Source: UBA11986 sp963734955
Lineage (GTDB): Bacteria > Bacteroidota > Ignavibacteria > UBA10030 > UBA6906
Length of the DNA stretch: 64,000 bases
Assembly (NCBI GenBank): GCA_963734955.1
Contig: CAVTJO010000012.1
Location: 186,001 to 250,000, forward strand
Direction: 5' to 3'
The notes below the pieces were generated by a model, which did not search any database, was not told the origin of the DNA, and was given only the letters and a program-made list of their open reading frames with translations. Of the stretch, positions 34,042 through 42,724 are shown piece by piece (positions within the stretch are counted from its first letter, which is position 1; every line of letters starts with the position of its first letter). The translations under genes and the position numbers were made by a program.

Positions 34042-35066
34042 GGATCAATATGATTCTTTTTGAGGAGTTGCCTGACGCCCTCCATGACATCGTCCACAGA
34101 AAGCTCAAGCATGCACGGGTGGCCAATCGGACATTTTGTGAGATTGCACCCCAAACAACGTAATCCCTGTTTACTCACTGTAACGTGCTTGTCGCCAAAC
34201 GGGCCTTGAAGTAACGGGCTTGTTGGTCCGTAGATTCCGAGAACTGGTGTCCCCACAGCAGCGGCAATGTGCATGGGGCCTGAATCATTGCTGATGACGC
34301 AGGTGCAACGGTTCAAGAGCGCCCCGAGTTGCTTAAGAGTTGTCGCCGGAGGAATCAGAACCCTCCTCCTCATGAGTGAGCGAATCTTCTCCGCTTCCGG
34401 CAACTGTCCCGGCCCCCAGACCAGCAGCACATTTGCTCCGTACTCCCCAATGAGCCGGTCAGCGAGATCGGCAAATCGGTCGAGTCCCCAACGCTTGGTG
34501 TACCAGCCACCCCCGGCGTTCACTCCGACGAGAAGTCGAAGATCGGCACCGGAACTGGACAAGAACTGATCGACGTAATGAGCATCACCCGGTGAAAACT
34601 GAAAATAGATATTGCGGTCATGAATAGCAATCCCGATCGCTTCGAGAGCGTCAAGGTTGAACTGAGTGTTATGCACCTGATGACCACGAGGCGTTGCCAT
34701 GATGTTGTACGCGTAGGTGCGGTTCCGAAAGCGATATCCGACCCGATACCTCGCTCCACTCAAGCGAGTCAACAATGCAGTCCGCGGATTCCCAAAGAGA
34801 TCGATGACAAGGTCATAGCGCTGTCTGCGCACAAAGCGAATAAGTCTTGCACCTGTCATCCTCTTTCGATCGTGAACCTGAATGCTGTCGACGTACGGGT
34901 TACCTCTCAAAATTTCGACGCTCGGTGGCTCGGTGAGGTAGTCGATCTGCGCGGTCGGAAACGCAAGGCGGAGGTTTTTCGTAACAATCGTGGAGAGAAG
35001 TACATCGCCAACAGCCCGGAGCTTGATCACAAGTATTCTGTGCACTAACGAGCGATCAACGGTCAA
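34038..35066 (-). CDS. GT9 (heptosyltransferase-family) glycosyltransferase
   Basis: A second GT-B enzyme of family 9. HRILVIKLRAVGDVLLSTIVTKNLRLAFP opens the first Rossmann domain; ISNDSGPMHIAAAVGTPVLGIYGPTSP lies in the donor-binding half, and GLRCLGCNLTKCPIGHPC near the C-terminus has four cysteines. The reading frame extends upstream to 35165, but that part only shadows the end of nth. I choose the TTG at 35066, which overlaps the nth stop (TTGA) and has GAGG upstream; a GTG at 35045 is another option. It is coupled to both neighbours and is probably in one operon with lysC and nth. Confidence 0.83.
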   Translation of the reverse strand: MTVDRSLVHRILVIKLRAVGDVLLSTIVTKNLRLAFPTAQIDYLTEPPSVEILRGNPYVDSIQVHDRKRMTGARLIRFVRRQRYDLVIDLFGNPRTALLTRLSGARYRVGYRFRNRTYAYNIMATPRGHQVHNTQFNLDALEAIGIAIHDRNIYFQFSPGDAHYVDQFLSSSGADLRLLVGVNAGGGWYTKRWGLDRFADLADRLIGEYGANVLLVWGPGQLPEAEKIRSLMRRRVLIPPATTLKQLGALLNRCTCVISNDSGPMHIAAAVGTPVLGIYGPTSPLLQGPFGDKHVTVSKQGLRCLGCNLTKCPIGHPCMLELSVDDVMEGVRQLLKKNHIDP

Positions 35067-35866
35067 TTCGCAACCTCTACATTGTCCAGTAACAGGAAGT
35101 CGTGATCGGCTCTTGAGAATGCCCGACTCCGGCCATGATTTCTCACCTTTCCCGGAAACATACATTCATCGTATAGCGGACATTGGTCACACGCTGGATT
35201 GCTTGAGCGGCACACACGCCTGCCAAAACGGATAAGGTTTGTGTGAAATGAATAGCCCTTACCTTTCGGAAAAACCCTTTGCATCCAGACGAATGTCTTT
35301 TCGGGAGTCGAGCATCCCGGTGCAAGCCCGAGCCTTGCGCAGAGCCGATGCACATGGGTATCAACCGGAAACACATCTCTTCCCAACGAGAAGAGGAGCA
35401 CGCAAGAAGCGGTCTTCACGCCCACACCATTCATCCGCGTGAGTTCTTCGATCACCTCCATCGACTCCATACTCATGAGGCCGGAGAGGTCATATCCCCC
35501 AAACCGTTCATTCACTGCTTTGAGGATTTCTTTGATCCGCGGTGCTTTCTGATTTGCCATTCCTCCTACACGGATGGCAGCACGTATTCCTCCCAATGGT
35601 GCCGTGGCAATCTCCTGCCATTGTACATACTTTTTCCGAAGCTGTGTATACGCACGATGACTGTTCTTGTCATTTGTGTTTTGGGAGAGGATGGTGGCAA
35701 CGAGCATGTCGAGGGGACGAGGAAGAGGCGACTTCTGTGCTGGTTTTCCCAGATTCAATTCAAGAATCCGCGCAACGCGGGAAGCTTTGGAACGGAGGCG
35801 TTCCAGGGTCCTTGCATCGAGCCCAGAGGGAACCACGCCGTTACCGGGCAACAGTTTCAAACGCAT
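35063..35866 (-). CDS. nth: Endonuclease III (DNA glycosylase/AP lyase)
   Basis: Removes oxidised pyrimidines and cuts the abasic strand. The HhH motif MNGVGVKTASCVLL carries the catalytic Lys (about residue 151), and VFPVDTHVHRLCARLGL holds the Asp (about 169). The C-terminal [4Fe-4S] loop has four Cys in C-x6-C-x2-C-x5-C spacing (CRSSNPACDQCPLYDEC). Length 267 aa is slightly above the usual 210-220 because of an N-terminal extension, so the start is less certain: ATG at 35866 overlaps the lysC stop by 26 nt; a GTG at 35836 would remove the overlap. Confidence 0.93.
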   Translation of the reverse strand: MRLKLLPGNGVVPSGLDARTLERLRSKASRVARILELNLGKPAQKSPLPRPLDMLVATILSQNTNDKNSHRAYTQLRKKYVQWQEIATAPLGGIRAAIRVGGMANQKAPRIKEILKAVNERFGGYDLSGLMSMESMEVIEELTRMNGVGVKTASCVLLFSLGRDVFPVDTHVHRLCARLGLAPGCSTPEKTFVWMQRVFPKGKGYSFHTNLIRFGRRVCRSSNPACDQCPLYDECMFPGKVRNHGRSRAFSRADHDFLLLDNVEVAN

Positions 35867-37232
35867 CACTCAGCGTGGAATTATCGAAGAACTCCCGATG
35901 CAGGCGGTTGAGTGCGTCAGGTACATGTTCCTCGTCGATCAACAAGGTGAGGTTCAGATCCGATGCACCAAAGGAGATCATGTAAATATGAAAGTCGGAG
36001 AGAGGCTTGAAGATCCTGTCGGCAATTCCAGACCTGCCGCGCAGACCCTTGCCAACCAGACACAGGCTCGCCTTTCCAGGTGAGATTTCGACAGTGCCAA
36101 ATTCCTCAAGCTCGCCCTTCAATGCACTTACATCCATCTTTCCATCGACAGTAAACGCAACATTATATTCCGATGTCGCGAGCATTCCCGTTGTGATCCC
36201 AGCTTGCGTGAGAACGTTGAATATCCCCTCCCAGAAGAGATATTGATTGAACCTCTTGTGGGGACTTACTGAAATGAGGGAGAGGTTCCTCCGGTATGCG
36301 ATGGATTTGAGGACGTCCTTTTGGTCAAGCTCGCCAGTCATGTCCACCATCGTCCCGGCCCCTTCACGTTTTGAGTTCAGGATTTGGACGGGGATCTTCT
36401 TTTCGATCACAGGTAACATCGTTGCGGGATGTAAGACCTTCGCGCCAAAATATGAGAGCTCGAAAGCCTCTTCGAATGACATGTGTCTCAGTTTCTTTGT
36501 CTGTTGAACGATGCGGGGGTCAGCGGTAAGGATGCCGTCAACATCCGTCCAAATCTGTACTTTCTTGGCGTTCATCGCAGCTCCGATTATCGTTGCAGAG
36601 TAATCCGAGCTTTCCCGGCCCATCGTGGTGTACGCGCCCGAAGACGTCACACCGATGAAGCCTTGTGTCACCGGCGTCTTCCCTTGTCTTAGCAAAGGAA
36701 GAACCTTCGCGTCAAGATTCTTTTCAACAGCGTCGGTCACCGGCTGTGCGGCACCGAACCGGTCATCCGTGATCATGAACTCCTTCGCATCAACCCAGAC
36801 GGAGTCAATCCCTACCTCCTTCAACCCGGCAGCAATGATGCGTGAAGAGAGTCGTTCTCCAAACGAACAAATTGCGTCCTGTGTTCGAGGAGTCAGTTCT
36901 CTCAAGATTGCAATCCCCTTCAGCAACGACTTGATCTCGGAGAGATGGGTGTAGAAAATTGTTTCAATCTCCCGGGCAATATCGCGCGAACGAATAAAGT
37001 TGTCAATAATGCCGTTGTGCCGTTCGAAAAGTCGGACGATGATCGCTGCCGCCGTGTCCTCGTCACCACGAGCAGCAGTACGGGCTGCCTCCTCCAACTC
37101 ATTGGTAGCTTTGGCGATAGCGGAGATGACCACCACGGGTTGCTCGGCAAGATGTGCTTTGATGATGCGGATGACGGTCGACATCGCGGCTGCATCCTGA
37201 TTGGACGTGCCGCCGAATTTCATGACGATCAT
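35841..37232 (-). CDS. lysC: Aspartate kinase
   Basis: Phosphorylates aspartate, the first step toward lysine, threonine and methionine. The 463-aa protein has VMKFGGTSNQDAAAM (phosphate and Asp binding), IAKATNELEEAAR, and the ThrA-like C-terminal pair of ACT domains (ISVSPHKRFNQYLFWEG, then SLCLVGKGLRGRSGIADRIF), so it is probably feedback-regulated. It is unfused (no homoserine dehydrogenase). nth overlaps its 3' end. A second, broken aspartokinase copy lies at 57377-57821. Confidence 0.95.
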   Translation of the reverse strand: MIVMKFGGTSNQDAAAMSTVIRIIKAHLAEQPVVVISAIAKATNELEEAARTAARGDEDTAAAIIVRLFERHNGIIDNFIRSRDIAREIETIFYTHLSEIKSLLKGIAILRELTPRTQDAICSFGERLSSRIIAAGLKEVGIDSVWVDAKEFMITDDRFGAAQPVTDAVEKNLDAKVLPLLRQGKTPVTQGFIGVTSSGAYTTMGRESSDYSATIIGAAMNAKKVQIWTDVDGILTADPRIVQQTKKLRHMSFEEAFELSYFGAKVLHPATMLPVIEKKIPVQILNSKREGAGTMVDMTGELDQKDVLKSIAYRRNLSLISVSPHKRFNQYLFWEGIFNVLTQAGITTGMLATSEYNVAFTVDGKMDVSALKGELEEFGTVEISPGKASLCLVGKGLRGRSGIADRIFKPLSDFHIYMISFGASDLNLTLLIDEEHVPDALNRLHREFFDNSTLSDAFETVAR

Positions 37233-37343
37233 GAGGTGTGCCGGGTGTTTTCACAGATGAAATTGGAAAGGAATATATCAAATGCGTGGAGAAGAAGCAA
37301 AGAATCTCAGCTTGGCAGATTTCAAGCCCTTTGCAGGTGGTGA

Positions 37344-37940
37344 TCAGTTGATCCGGACATACCAGTGGAAAGTGGAATCAATCCGCTCCCCAGAGTTGGC
37401 TGGAGGCCGTGGGTCGTGTGAGACTGAATCTCCCGGTGAAGAGTCTGCTTTTGGTCTACAAAGCGACACACCACGCATGTCAGGAACCCTGGCGCTGCCA
37501 GTAAGCACTGCGTACGATGACGACGAATCAAGCATCCGGCCGTCTGCCGGGGCCCAGAATCTGGAGCCCCCCGGGAGGCGATCAAGTTGCCCGGGTGGAA
37601 GCACTGAGAGAATAACGGAACCCACTGGCAGCGAAGGTGAAGCCGTGGAATCCATGTCCTTTGCGAACGCAACATTTGGTCTGGTGAACTGGCTGGTGCT
37701 CATCCCAAAAGGGCGCAGCCGCTCATCAATGTGGGCAAAAGGAAAAAGCCAACTCATGACCCAATACGTGGCGACACCGCCGAGGAGAAAGTAGATACCA
37801 AATTTGATCAACCTTTTTCGGAACGATCTCCTCGATGGAATCGTACCGGGCTTTTGCCGCGATCGTGATCCCAGCAACGCCGCAAGGAGAGTGGAACTTG
37901 CTCCGATGAGCGCGACAAGGAGCTGATTAAGGTCCATCAT
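37344..37940 (-). CDS. Membrane protein with phage-tail-collar-like C-terminal domain
   Basis: About 198 aa from the ATG at 37940. Two hydrophobic segments lie near the N-terminus (LNQLLVALIGASSTLLAALLG and RLIKFGIYFLLGGVATYWV). The rest resembles a tail-collar domain: SLPVGSVILSVLPPGQ, WAPADGRML, SSYAVLTGSARVPDMRGV and a C-terminal FHWYVRIN, the PVG-start, DGR, Y..L and VPDxRG order seen in phage tail fibres, here attached to a membrane anchor. No other phage genes are in the window. The neighbour 34 nt upstream (37975-38352) is an unknown small protein. Function not assigned. Confidence 0.55.
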   Translation of the reverse strand: MMDLNQLLVALIGASSTLLAALLGSRSRQKPGTIPSRRSFRKRLIKFGIYFLLGGVATYWVMSWLFPFAHIDERLRPFGMSTSQFTRPNVAFAKDMDSTASPSLPVGSVILSVLPPGQLDRLPGGSRFWAPADGRMLDSSSSYAVLTGSARVPDMRGVSLCRPKADSSPGDSVSHDPRPPANSGERIDSTFHWYVRIN

Positions 37941-37974
37941 CCAACCGTGGAATGTTCTTTCTGAGAGTGCACTG

Positions 37975-38352
37975 TCAGCATACCACGCGTGCTGCAAGTC
38001 TGGTTGACACCGATCGTGAGGCGAGTACCCCTTCATCAAATTCACGGCCACATTCAACGCCATCCTGACGCACAATCATGTCCACCCGGTAACGTTCACT
38101 TGGGCCGGGGTTTCCGCCGAGAATTGTGGCAGTGCAATCGAGAATCCCTCCGTCGTTACTCAGATTTGGGTGCGGGAGTGAGTAAACGTCAGGAATCTGA
38201 TCGGTATTGATTCCTTCACCAAGTTTTTCCCGGCTCCTGCCTTTCTTGTCCCACAAGACAACTGCATACGCCCCAACTTGTACGTGGCCGAAAACGATTT
38301 CAACTGTCACAGGTCCGCCTTTGCGATCAAAACGAATTTCACTTAGCGACAT
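37975..38352 (-). CDS. Small protein of unknown function
   Basis: A 125-aa soluble protein without a recognisable signal or domain (SLSEIRFDRKGGPVTVEIVFGH...). Strand-rich sequence with Gly and Asp turns suggests a beta-sandwich. GGAGG lies five bases before the ATG at 38352, a strong ribosome-binding site that decides the start. It precedes the tail-collar-like membrane protein by 34 nt on the same strand, so the two are probably co-transcribed. Confidence 0.6.
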   Translation of the reverse strand: MSLSEIRFDRKGGPVTVEIVFGHVQVGAYAVVLWDKKGRSREKLGEGINTDQIPDVYSLPHPNLSNDGGILDCTATILGGNPGPSERYRVDMIVRQDGVECGREFDEGVLASRSVSTRLAARVVC

Positions 38353-38646
38353 ACAATCCTCCACGGTGGCGCTGGTTGTGTTTTCATATTCTGGGCGGCG
38401 GACAAGAGATCGTTTCTAACGGACCATCGGACGATACCACAGCGCCTCTCTGTGGTCAAATGCCCCCCTCAACACGCGACAACCAGAATGCCATCATTGA
38501 CGGCCGCCACAATTCAACTATTTGTCGAGTACGGTGGCAGGGCATCCTCGAGAAATGGTATCTTTTGCTTCTGGTGAGGCAGTAATTACCTGTCGGATTG
38601 ACCAATCTTCGGAACCTCGGGCCCCGGATTCCAAGCGGAAATTTTG

Positions 38647-38793
38647 TCAAGGACGCGCCCCTTCCAACGCCACTACCACTTGGTTATTGGATCTCGGAAG
38701 GTCTTTCTCTGACGCTTTCGCCTCAGGAATGAGAAGAAGTTCGGATCTAGCAGCATCGATGATTTGCTGGAGTTGTTGGGCGACATTTTTCAT
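38647..38793 (-). pseudogene. Short ORF, possible DinB-family remnant
   Basis: A 48-codon reading frame, MKNVAQQLQQIIDAARSELL through ALEGARP, with a strong AGGAGG nine bases before the ATG. The first 30 residues resemble the N-terminus of DinB/YfiT-type four-helix metal enzymes (QIIDAARSELLLIPEAKASEK). The usual continuation (a KWS..E..GHL helix) is not intact in any frame to 38353; K-W appears one frame over but is followed by a stop. It could be a truncated gene or an unrelated small peptide. The stretch 38353-38646 shows no other gene. Confidence 0.35.
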
Positions 38794-38902
38794 GACACGG
38801 TGCCTCCTGTATAATATCTCGCCCGCAGCTCAAGATTTGTGAACTACGGGCGTTTGGCCACTTGGCCAGAAGAATACGTACAACCCGAGGAACAAACCGC
38901 AA

Positions 38903-40075
38903 CTAGAACTTGTACTTGAATCCCAGCTCGTAAATCTGATCATCCTTTGCATCAAATGGGAGGCGCCCGGTAGTGTAACTCACGAAGAAACCATTCGAGA
39001 GCGTAAGTGCCCCGGTGAAGTAGGATTGCCTTTCCAGATGAGCAGCGATGATCGCCGCTGATGGATTGATTTCCCGATAGTAGCGAACGTCGGCCTCGAA
39101 GTACGCTTCATTGCCAACCAGACTGCCAACGGGAGTCCGAAAGGCTGCTTCGACGTTTATCCTATTGTAGGCTCCGCTGCTATCAACCGCATAGCGTGGA
39201 TCCCCATCCCGCGGGTCGACACGCTTGATCCCTGCTCTCAGCGTTGGAAACGTTGAACCGAGTGGAGTGAAATCAGTGTCCATGCCTGAGAGCCAGCGTA
39301 TCAGAGCGAAGGGCCAATCGAACACATTCAGGCTAGCAAGAACGCTGTAACGATTCCATGCCTTCACATCGAACGACGCGTCGAAGCCGTACACATACTG
39401 CTTGGTGGTGAACCTCTGGTTGGACTCAAGCGCACCTGTTCCACCAATACTCCAATATACCTGCGTCGACAGATGACTCTGTGCAATGTCAAAGAACTGC
39501 ATCCTGGCAGCGCTTGCATTCAGACTTTCCTCCGTCTCGATTGCCACCAACACATTTTCAAGTCTATTCAGCAAAGTCCTGACGCTGTCCGAGCTCTCAA
39601 CCGCTCCGCCGTGCGATCCGAAAATGCTGACGGAAAGTGCACTCTCCAGGAAATCCTCAGGGTTTGCACTCGCATCGAATGCAACATTCCCCCGGGCCTG
39701 AACGGACACTGCCTGACCCAGGACGCTGGAGCCCTGCCGGCTGAAATACCTCTTGTTGATATCCTTTGCGAAGTCATAGCTGAATCCGAGTGACGAGAGA
39801 GAATCCTGGCCGTGCGTGGAAAATGTCTTGAACTGAAATTGAATATCCCTGAGAATTCTCCAGCCATTGTTTTCTCGCAGATATTCTTCAAGATATTTAT
39901 TGAGTGTCTCGGGATTGCCAAGAAACGACAAGAATTGATCAAGAGAAAGGGGTTTCGAGGCACCCCCGGCAAGATTCCTCAATTCGTTAAACGAGAATAC
40001 AGCGCTGGAATCCTTGGCAGATGAAAAATTCAGGATAACGGGGAACAGGATAAGCAACGCACCCGATCTAAACAT
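38903..40075 (-). CDS. Outer-membrane beta-barrel protein of unknown function
   Basis: About 390 aa: a signal peptide (LLILFPVILNFSSA), an N-terminal region of about 110 residues with a coiled-coil or helical look (LDQFLSFLGNPETLNKYLEEYLRENN), then amphipathic strands typical of a barrel, ending QIYELGFKYKF with a C-terminal Phe. The ATG at 40075 is chosen for the GGAGGAG seven bases upstream; it overlaps the stop of the preceding small gene by 8 nt, so these two are coupled. Family not recognised. Confidence 0.65.
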   Translation of the reverse strand: MFRSGALLILFPVILNFSSAKDSSAVFSFNELRNLAGGASKPLSLDQFLSFLGNPETLNKYLEEYLRENNGWRILRDIQFQFKTFSTHGQDSLSSLGFSYDFAKDINKRYFSRQGSSVLGQAVSVQARGNVAFDASANPEDFLESALSVSIFGSHGGAVESSDSVRTLLNRLENVLVAIETEESLNASAARMQFFDIAQSHLSTQVYWSIGGTGALESNQRFTTKQYVYGFDASFDVKAWNRYSVLASLNVFDWPFALIRWLSGMDTDFTPLGSTFPTLRAGIKRVDPRDGDPRYAVDSSGAYNRINVEAAFRTPVGSLVGNEAYFEADVRYYREINPSAAIIAAHLERQSYFTGALTLSNGFFVSYTTGRLPFDAKDDQIYELGFKYKF

Positions 40076-40424
40076 TTGCTTTCTCCTCCCAGAACAGGTA
40101 TTGGTCGTCGCACGCCGCCGCAAGATCAGCAACTGTCATCTCCGAATCAATCAGAACATCAGTCATGCGTGCGATGGCATTTCCCTTCGTCACCTTCTTT
40201 TCGTACTTCGCACCTCTCACAAGAGTAAACACATTATCCATCTGAGTCGCCAGAGTTGTCGCTTGCACCTTGCGCATCTCTGAAGAGGCCGTGGGATTCC
40301 AGAACGTGAGCTGATCCATTCTCAGTCCCCCAGATTTGTTAAAGGGCTTCTGGTTCTGAGCGAGAATCCTCAGCGTCGACCAGGTGGTTGTACATGCGCG
40401 GTTATTCGGGGTCCAATCTGCCAT
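40068..40424 (-). CDS. Small protein of unknown function coupled to the barrel gene
   Basis: A 118-aa soluble protein (MADWTPNNRACTTTWSTLRI through FWEEKANV). No domain is recognised. There is no signal sequence; helix-rich C-terminal half (NAIARMTDVLIDSEMTVADL). A hairpin or promoter is not evident. Its stop overlaps the barrel gene start by 8 nt, which links their expression; the upstream patatin gene ends 71 nt before it. Confidence 0.55.
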   Translation of the reverse strand: MADWTPNNRACTTTWSTLRILAQNQKPFNKSGGLRMDQLTFWNPTASSEMRKVQATTLATQMDNVFTLVRGAKYEKKVTKGNAIARMTDVLIDSEMTVADLAAACDDQYLFWEEKANV

Positions 40425-40495
40425 CTGTCACCTCCTATCGGCTGTCCACGGTTATCGGTAATGCCGGCAAAATCGTCGCCTTTTCATCTCAGGCA

Positions 40496-42160
40496 TCACT
40501 CACCCCTTGATGTTCTTTTCAATCGTTCAACGCGTCCGATCCGGAGAAACCACGGGTTGATCATGAAAATGTTAAACCAACACACGAAAGGAACTGTTAT
40601 CGCGAGAAGCAGGAGCACGACAATTCCCGCCGTCGACATCTCGAGGGCAACCTCCAGGAAATCGTACTCCAGAACAGGAAGGTACCCAAACACAAATGTA
40701 CACAGACAGACGGAGACCCAGATGAAAGCTGCTGTTGAAGCAAGTATGAGAATCCCAAGCAAAGGAATTCCGTACGGGACAAGGAAGAATGGCTTGTACA
40801 CGAGACCTTGAGCGGCTTTTAGCTGTGTAAGGTAGTCGCCCGTCTCCGGAGAAACTGATGCAAACTCCCGAACTCCCAGAAAACGCCAGTCACCATCGGG
40901 CAGGGGGGATTGAACACCAGCCTGTCCCAATGCGGCTTTTTCCAGCCTGGCAGCAGCTTGGCCATAGCCTGAGTACATGAGAGAATAGGCTTCGACGTCG
41001 GTGAATGAATCGAGGTCCGTGCGGACGGATGAAAGCATTTTCTGAACCCGTTCATCGATGCCAGACGGAAGCTTGCGCAGTTGGCGGATGGCCTCCTCGT
41101 CGAACGTACCATCAGGTTCCAATCCTGTTGGTTGCAGACCCTCCTTGAGGTGCAAGATCATGCGCCGATCCTCTGGCACCCGGCATTTCAACATACCAAA
41201 GCCGAGGTCTCTCACGCGATTTTGGAAAATGCTGTTGGACCGAAGCACCACAAACGGAAGCATGCCGGAAGGATTACTCTTATCCTCCATCTGACCACTT
41301 GCATCACTCACGATGACGTCCGTGCAACTCTCATATAAAATTGATGAGAGGCCCTGATTGTCCTGGACACCTCCATCAACAAGCCTCGGCGTAAGGTTAT
41401 CATATAGTTTTGTCAGGGGAAGCGGCTGAAACACACCGGGTACACACGCGGATGCAGCAACGGCGACACTCAGCGGAACGCGTCGATACTTCTCAGCTCT
41501 GGGCTTATCGTACGTGAACCACTTCAGATGAAGATCGGCATCAAACTCGCCCGTGTCTTCCGGGCTCCACTCCCCCATTCCCACTGCCGTAAATTGCCAG
41601 TTGTGTCCGGTATTCAGTGTTGTAGCATTGATTATGAGGATTGGTACTTTGGCGCGGCGCCCTTCGTTGTTATGCCTGGGATGGAACTCGCCGGGGTAGC
41701 CATGAGGTTGAATTTTCAGATCAGGCAAAGCAATCCTGGGACCCATTCCCAATTCAGAGGCAATTCCATTGTAGAAGATCTCGTCGTAGAGCTCCGCCAT
41801 CCTGTCGCTGCGCGAATACTTGGGTTCCAGGAGCATTCGCAGGTTCTTGGCCACATTCCCGAGCGCTCGGACTCGAAGGTTTTTTCTGACACCTTGAAGG
41901 AAGTCGTTCTCAATTCTCTTCACAATCTTGACGAAATCGTCAGCAACAATCTGTTCGTCTGATCGCCTTTCCAGAAGTTTCTTTACATGCAAGTAATACA
42001 GGGCGCCGATGATGGAGCCGCCCGAAACTGTCGAAATCACCTGAACAGACCGAAGGATGTCGCGTTCTGCCAGCAGGGCAAGGACACCAATATGGAACAA
42101 TGAAGCCCTGAACCCGCCCCCGGAAAGAGCAAGGCCAAGTTTCGTTTGAGATTTGCTCAT
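40496..42160 (-). CDS. Patatin-like phospholipase with two C-terminal membrane helices
   Basis: A 554-aa patatin-family hydrolase. The oxyanion loop is LALSGGGFRASL (near the N-terminus), the nucleophile is in ISTVSGGSIIGAL, and the Asp of the dyad is in LVDGGVQDNQG. A further long soluble segment precedes two hydrophobic helices near the C-terminus (PLLGILILASTAAFIWVSV and GIVVLLLLAITVPFVCWF). Patatins cleave acyl esters of phospholipids or galactolipids. The ATG at 42160 has GGAG nine bases upstream; a TTG at 42178 is an alternative. A weak TTGACA/TAAACT site (42362-42390) may be its promoter. Confidence 0.85.
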   Translation of the reverse strand: MSKSQTKLGLALSGGGFRASLFHIGVLALLAERDILRSVQVISTVSGGSIIGALYYLHVKKLLERRSDEQIVADDFVKIVKRIENDFLQGVRKNLRVRALGNVAKNLRMLLEPKYSRSDRMAELYDEIFYNGIASELGMGPRIALPDLKIQPHGYPGEFHPRHNNEGRRAKVPILIINATTLNTGHNWQFTAVGMGEWSPEDTGEFDADLHLKWFTYDKPRAEKYRRVPLSVAVAASACVPGVFQPLPLTKLYDNLTPRLVDGGVQDNQGLSSILYESCTDVIVSDASGQMEDKSNPSGMLPFVVLRSNSIFQNRVRDLGFGMLKCRVPEDRRMILHLKEGLQPTGLEPDGTFDEEAIRQLRKLPSGIDERVQKMLSSVRTDLDSFTDVEAYSLMYSGYGQAAARLEKAALGQAGVQSPLPDGDWRFLGVREFASVSPETGDYLTQLKAAQGLVYKPFFLVPYGIPLLGILILASTAAFIWVSVCLCTFVFGYLPVLEYDFLEVALEMSTAGIVVLLLLAITVPFVCWFNIFMINPWFLRIGRVERLKRTSRGE

Positions 42161-42438
42161 TTGCGGCGTGCTCCACAAGATCGTGATGGGTAATAGAATG
42201 AAACGACGCCAATCGTCCCGCGACCGATTGATTTCCCATGCTCCTTGGGGGGACTGCCCTTTCGGATTGAGATGTCAGGCAAGAGGACGGAGCACTTGAG
42301 TTTTTGGGGAAGAGCGCACTTCGCTGAAGGGAAGATCGCGCTCGTGAAAACTTACGAGGGGAGTTTAGGGGTTTTCCATCGGAATGTCAAGGCGATTCTT
42401 CCACGATCCGGAAGACCATTCTGTGCGAACAGCGAAAC

Positions 42439-42717
42439 TCAGAACCTCGTCAGATAATCGCCAAAGGTAAGTGTGAAGAGGATGATGAGCCAGAACAAAC
42501 CGGCGATCGCGAATATCCAGATCAACCGGGGACTGAATTTCACGTGCATGAAATACAGAACGATTATGGTCGCCTTCGTCGTCGCAATGAACAAGGCAAC
42601 GTACAGGTTCAGCAACCCCAGATTGTAGAACGCGACGTCCACTGTAATCAGAGTAAGGCACAAGAGTGCCGCGAACACGAGCAGGTAGACCTTTTGAGGA
42701 ACAACTTGATGAGACAT
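42439..42717 (-). CDS. Cytochrome c oxidase subunit IV (CtaF/CoxD-type)
   Basis: A 92-aa protein with three hydrophobic helices (VYLLVFAALLCLTLITVDV, NLYVALFIATTKATIIVLYFM, FAIAGLFWLIILFTLTFG), matching the small prokaryotic subunit IV of caa3-type oxidases. It closes the oxidase gene group, 7 nt after subunit III. It aids assembly or stability of the complex. The 278 bases between its stop and the patatin start hold no gene I can support. Confidence 0.88.
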   Translation of the reverse strand: MSHQVVPQKVYLLVFAALLCLTLITVDVAFYNLGLLNLYVALFIATTKATIIVLYFMHVKFSPRLIWIFAIAGLFWLIILFTLTFGDYLTRF

Positions 42718-42724
42718 GAGATTC

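Noticed and set aside
37282..37794. A 170-codon plus-strand frame
   Set aside because: It is antisense to the tail-collar-like protein and shows no domain or ribosome-binding site.
42245..42457. A 70-codon plus-strand frame upstream of the patatin gene
   Set aside because: It overlaps the end of the oxidase subunit IV gene on the other strand and has no domain or good start.
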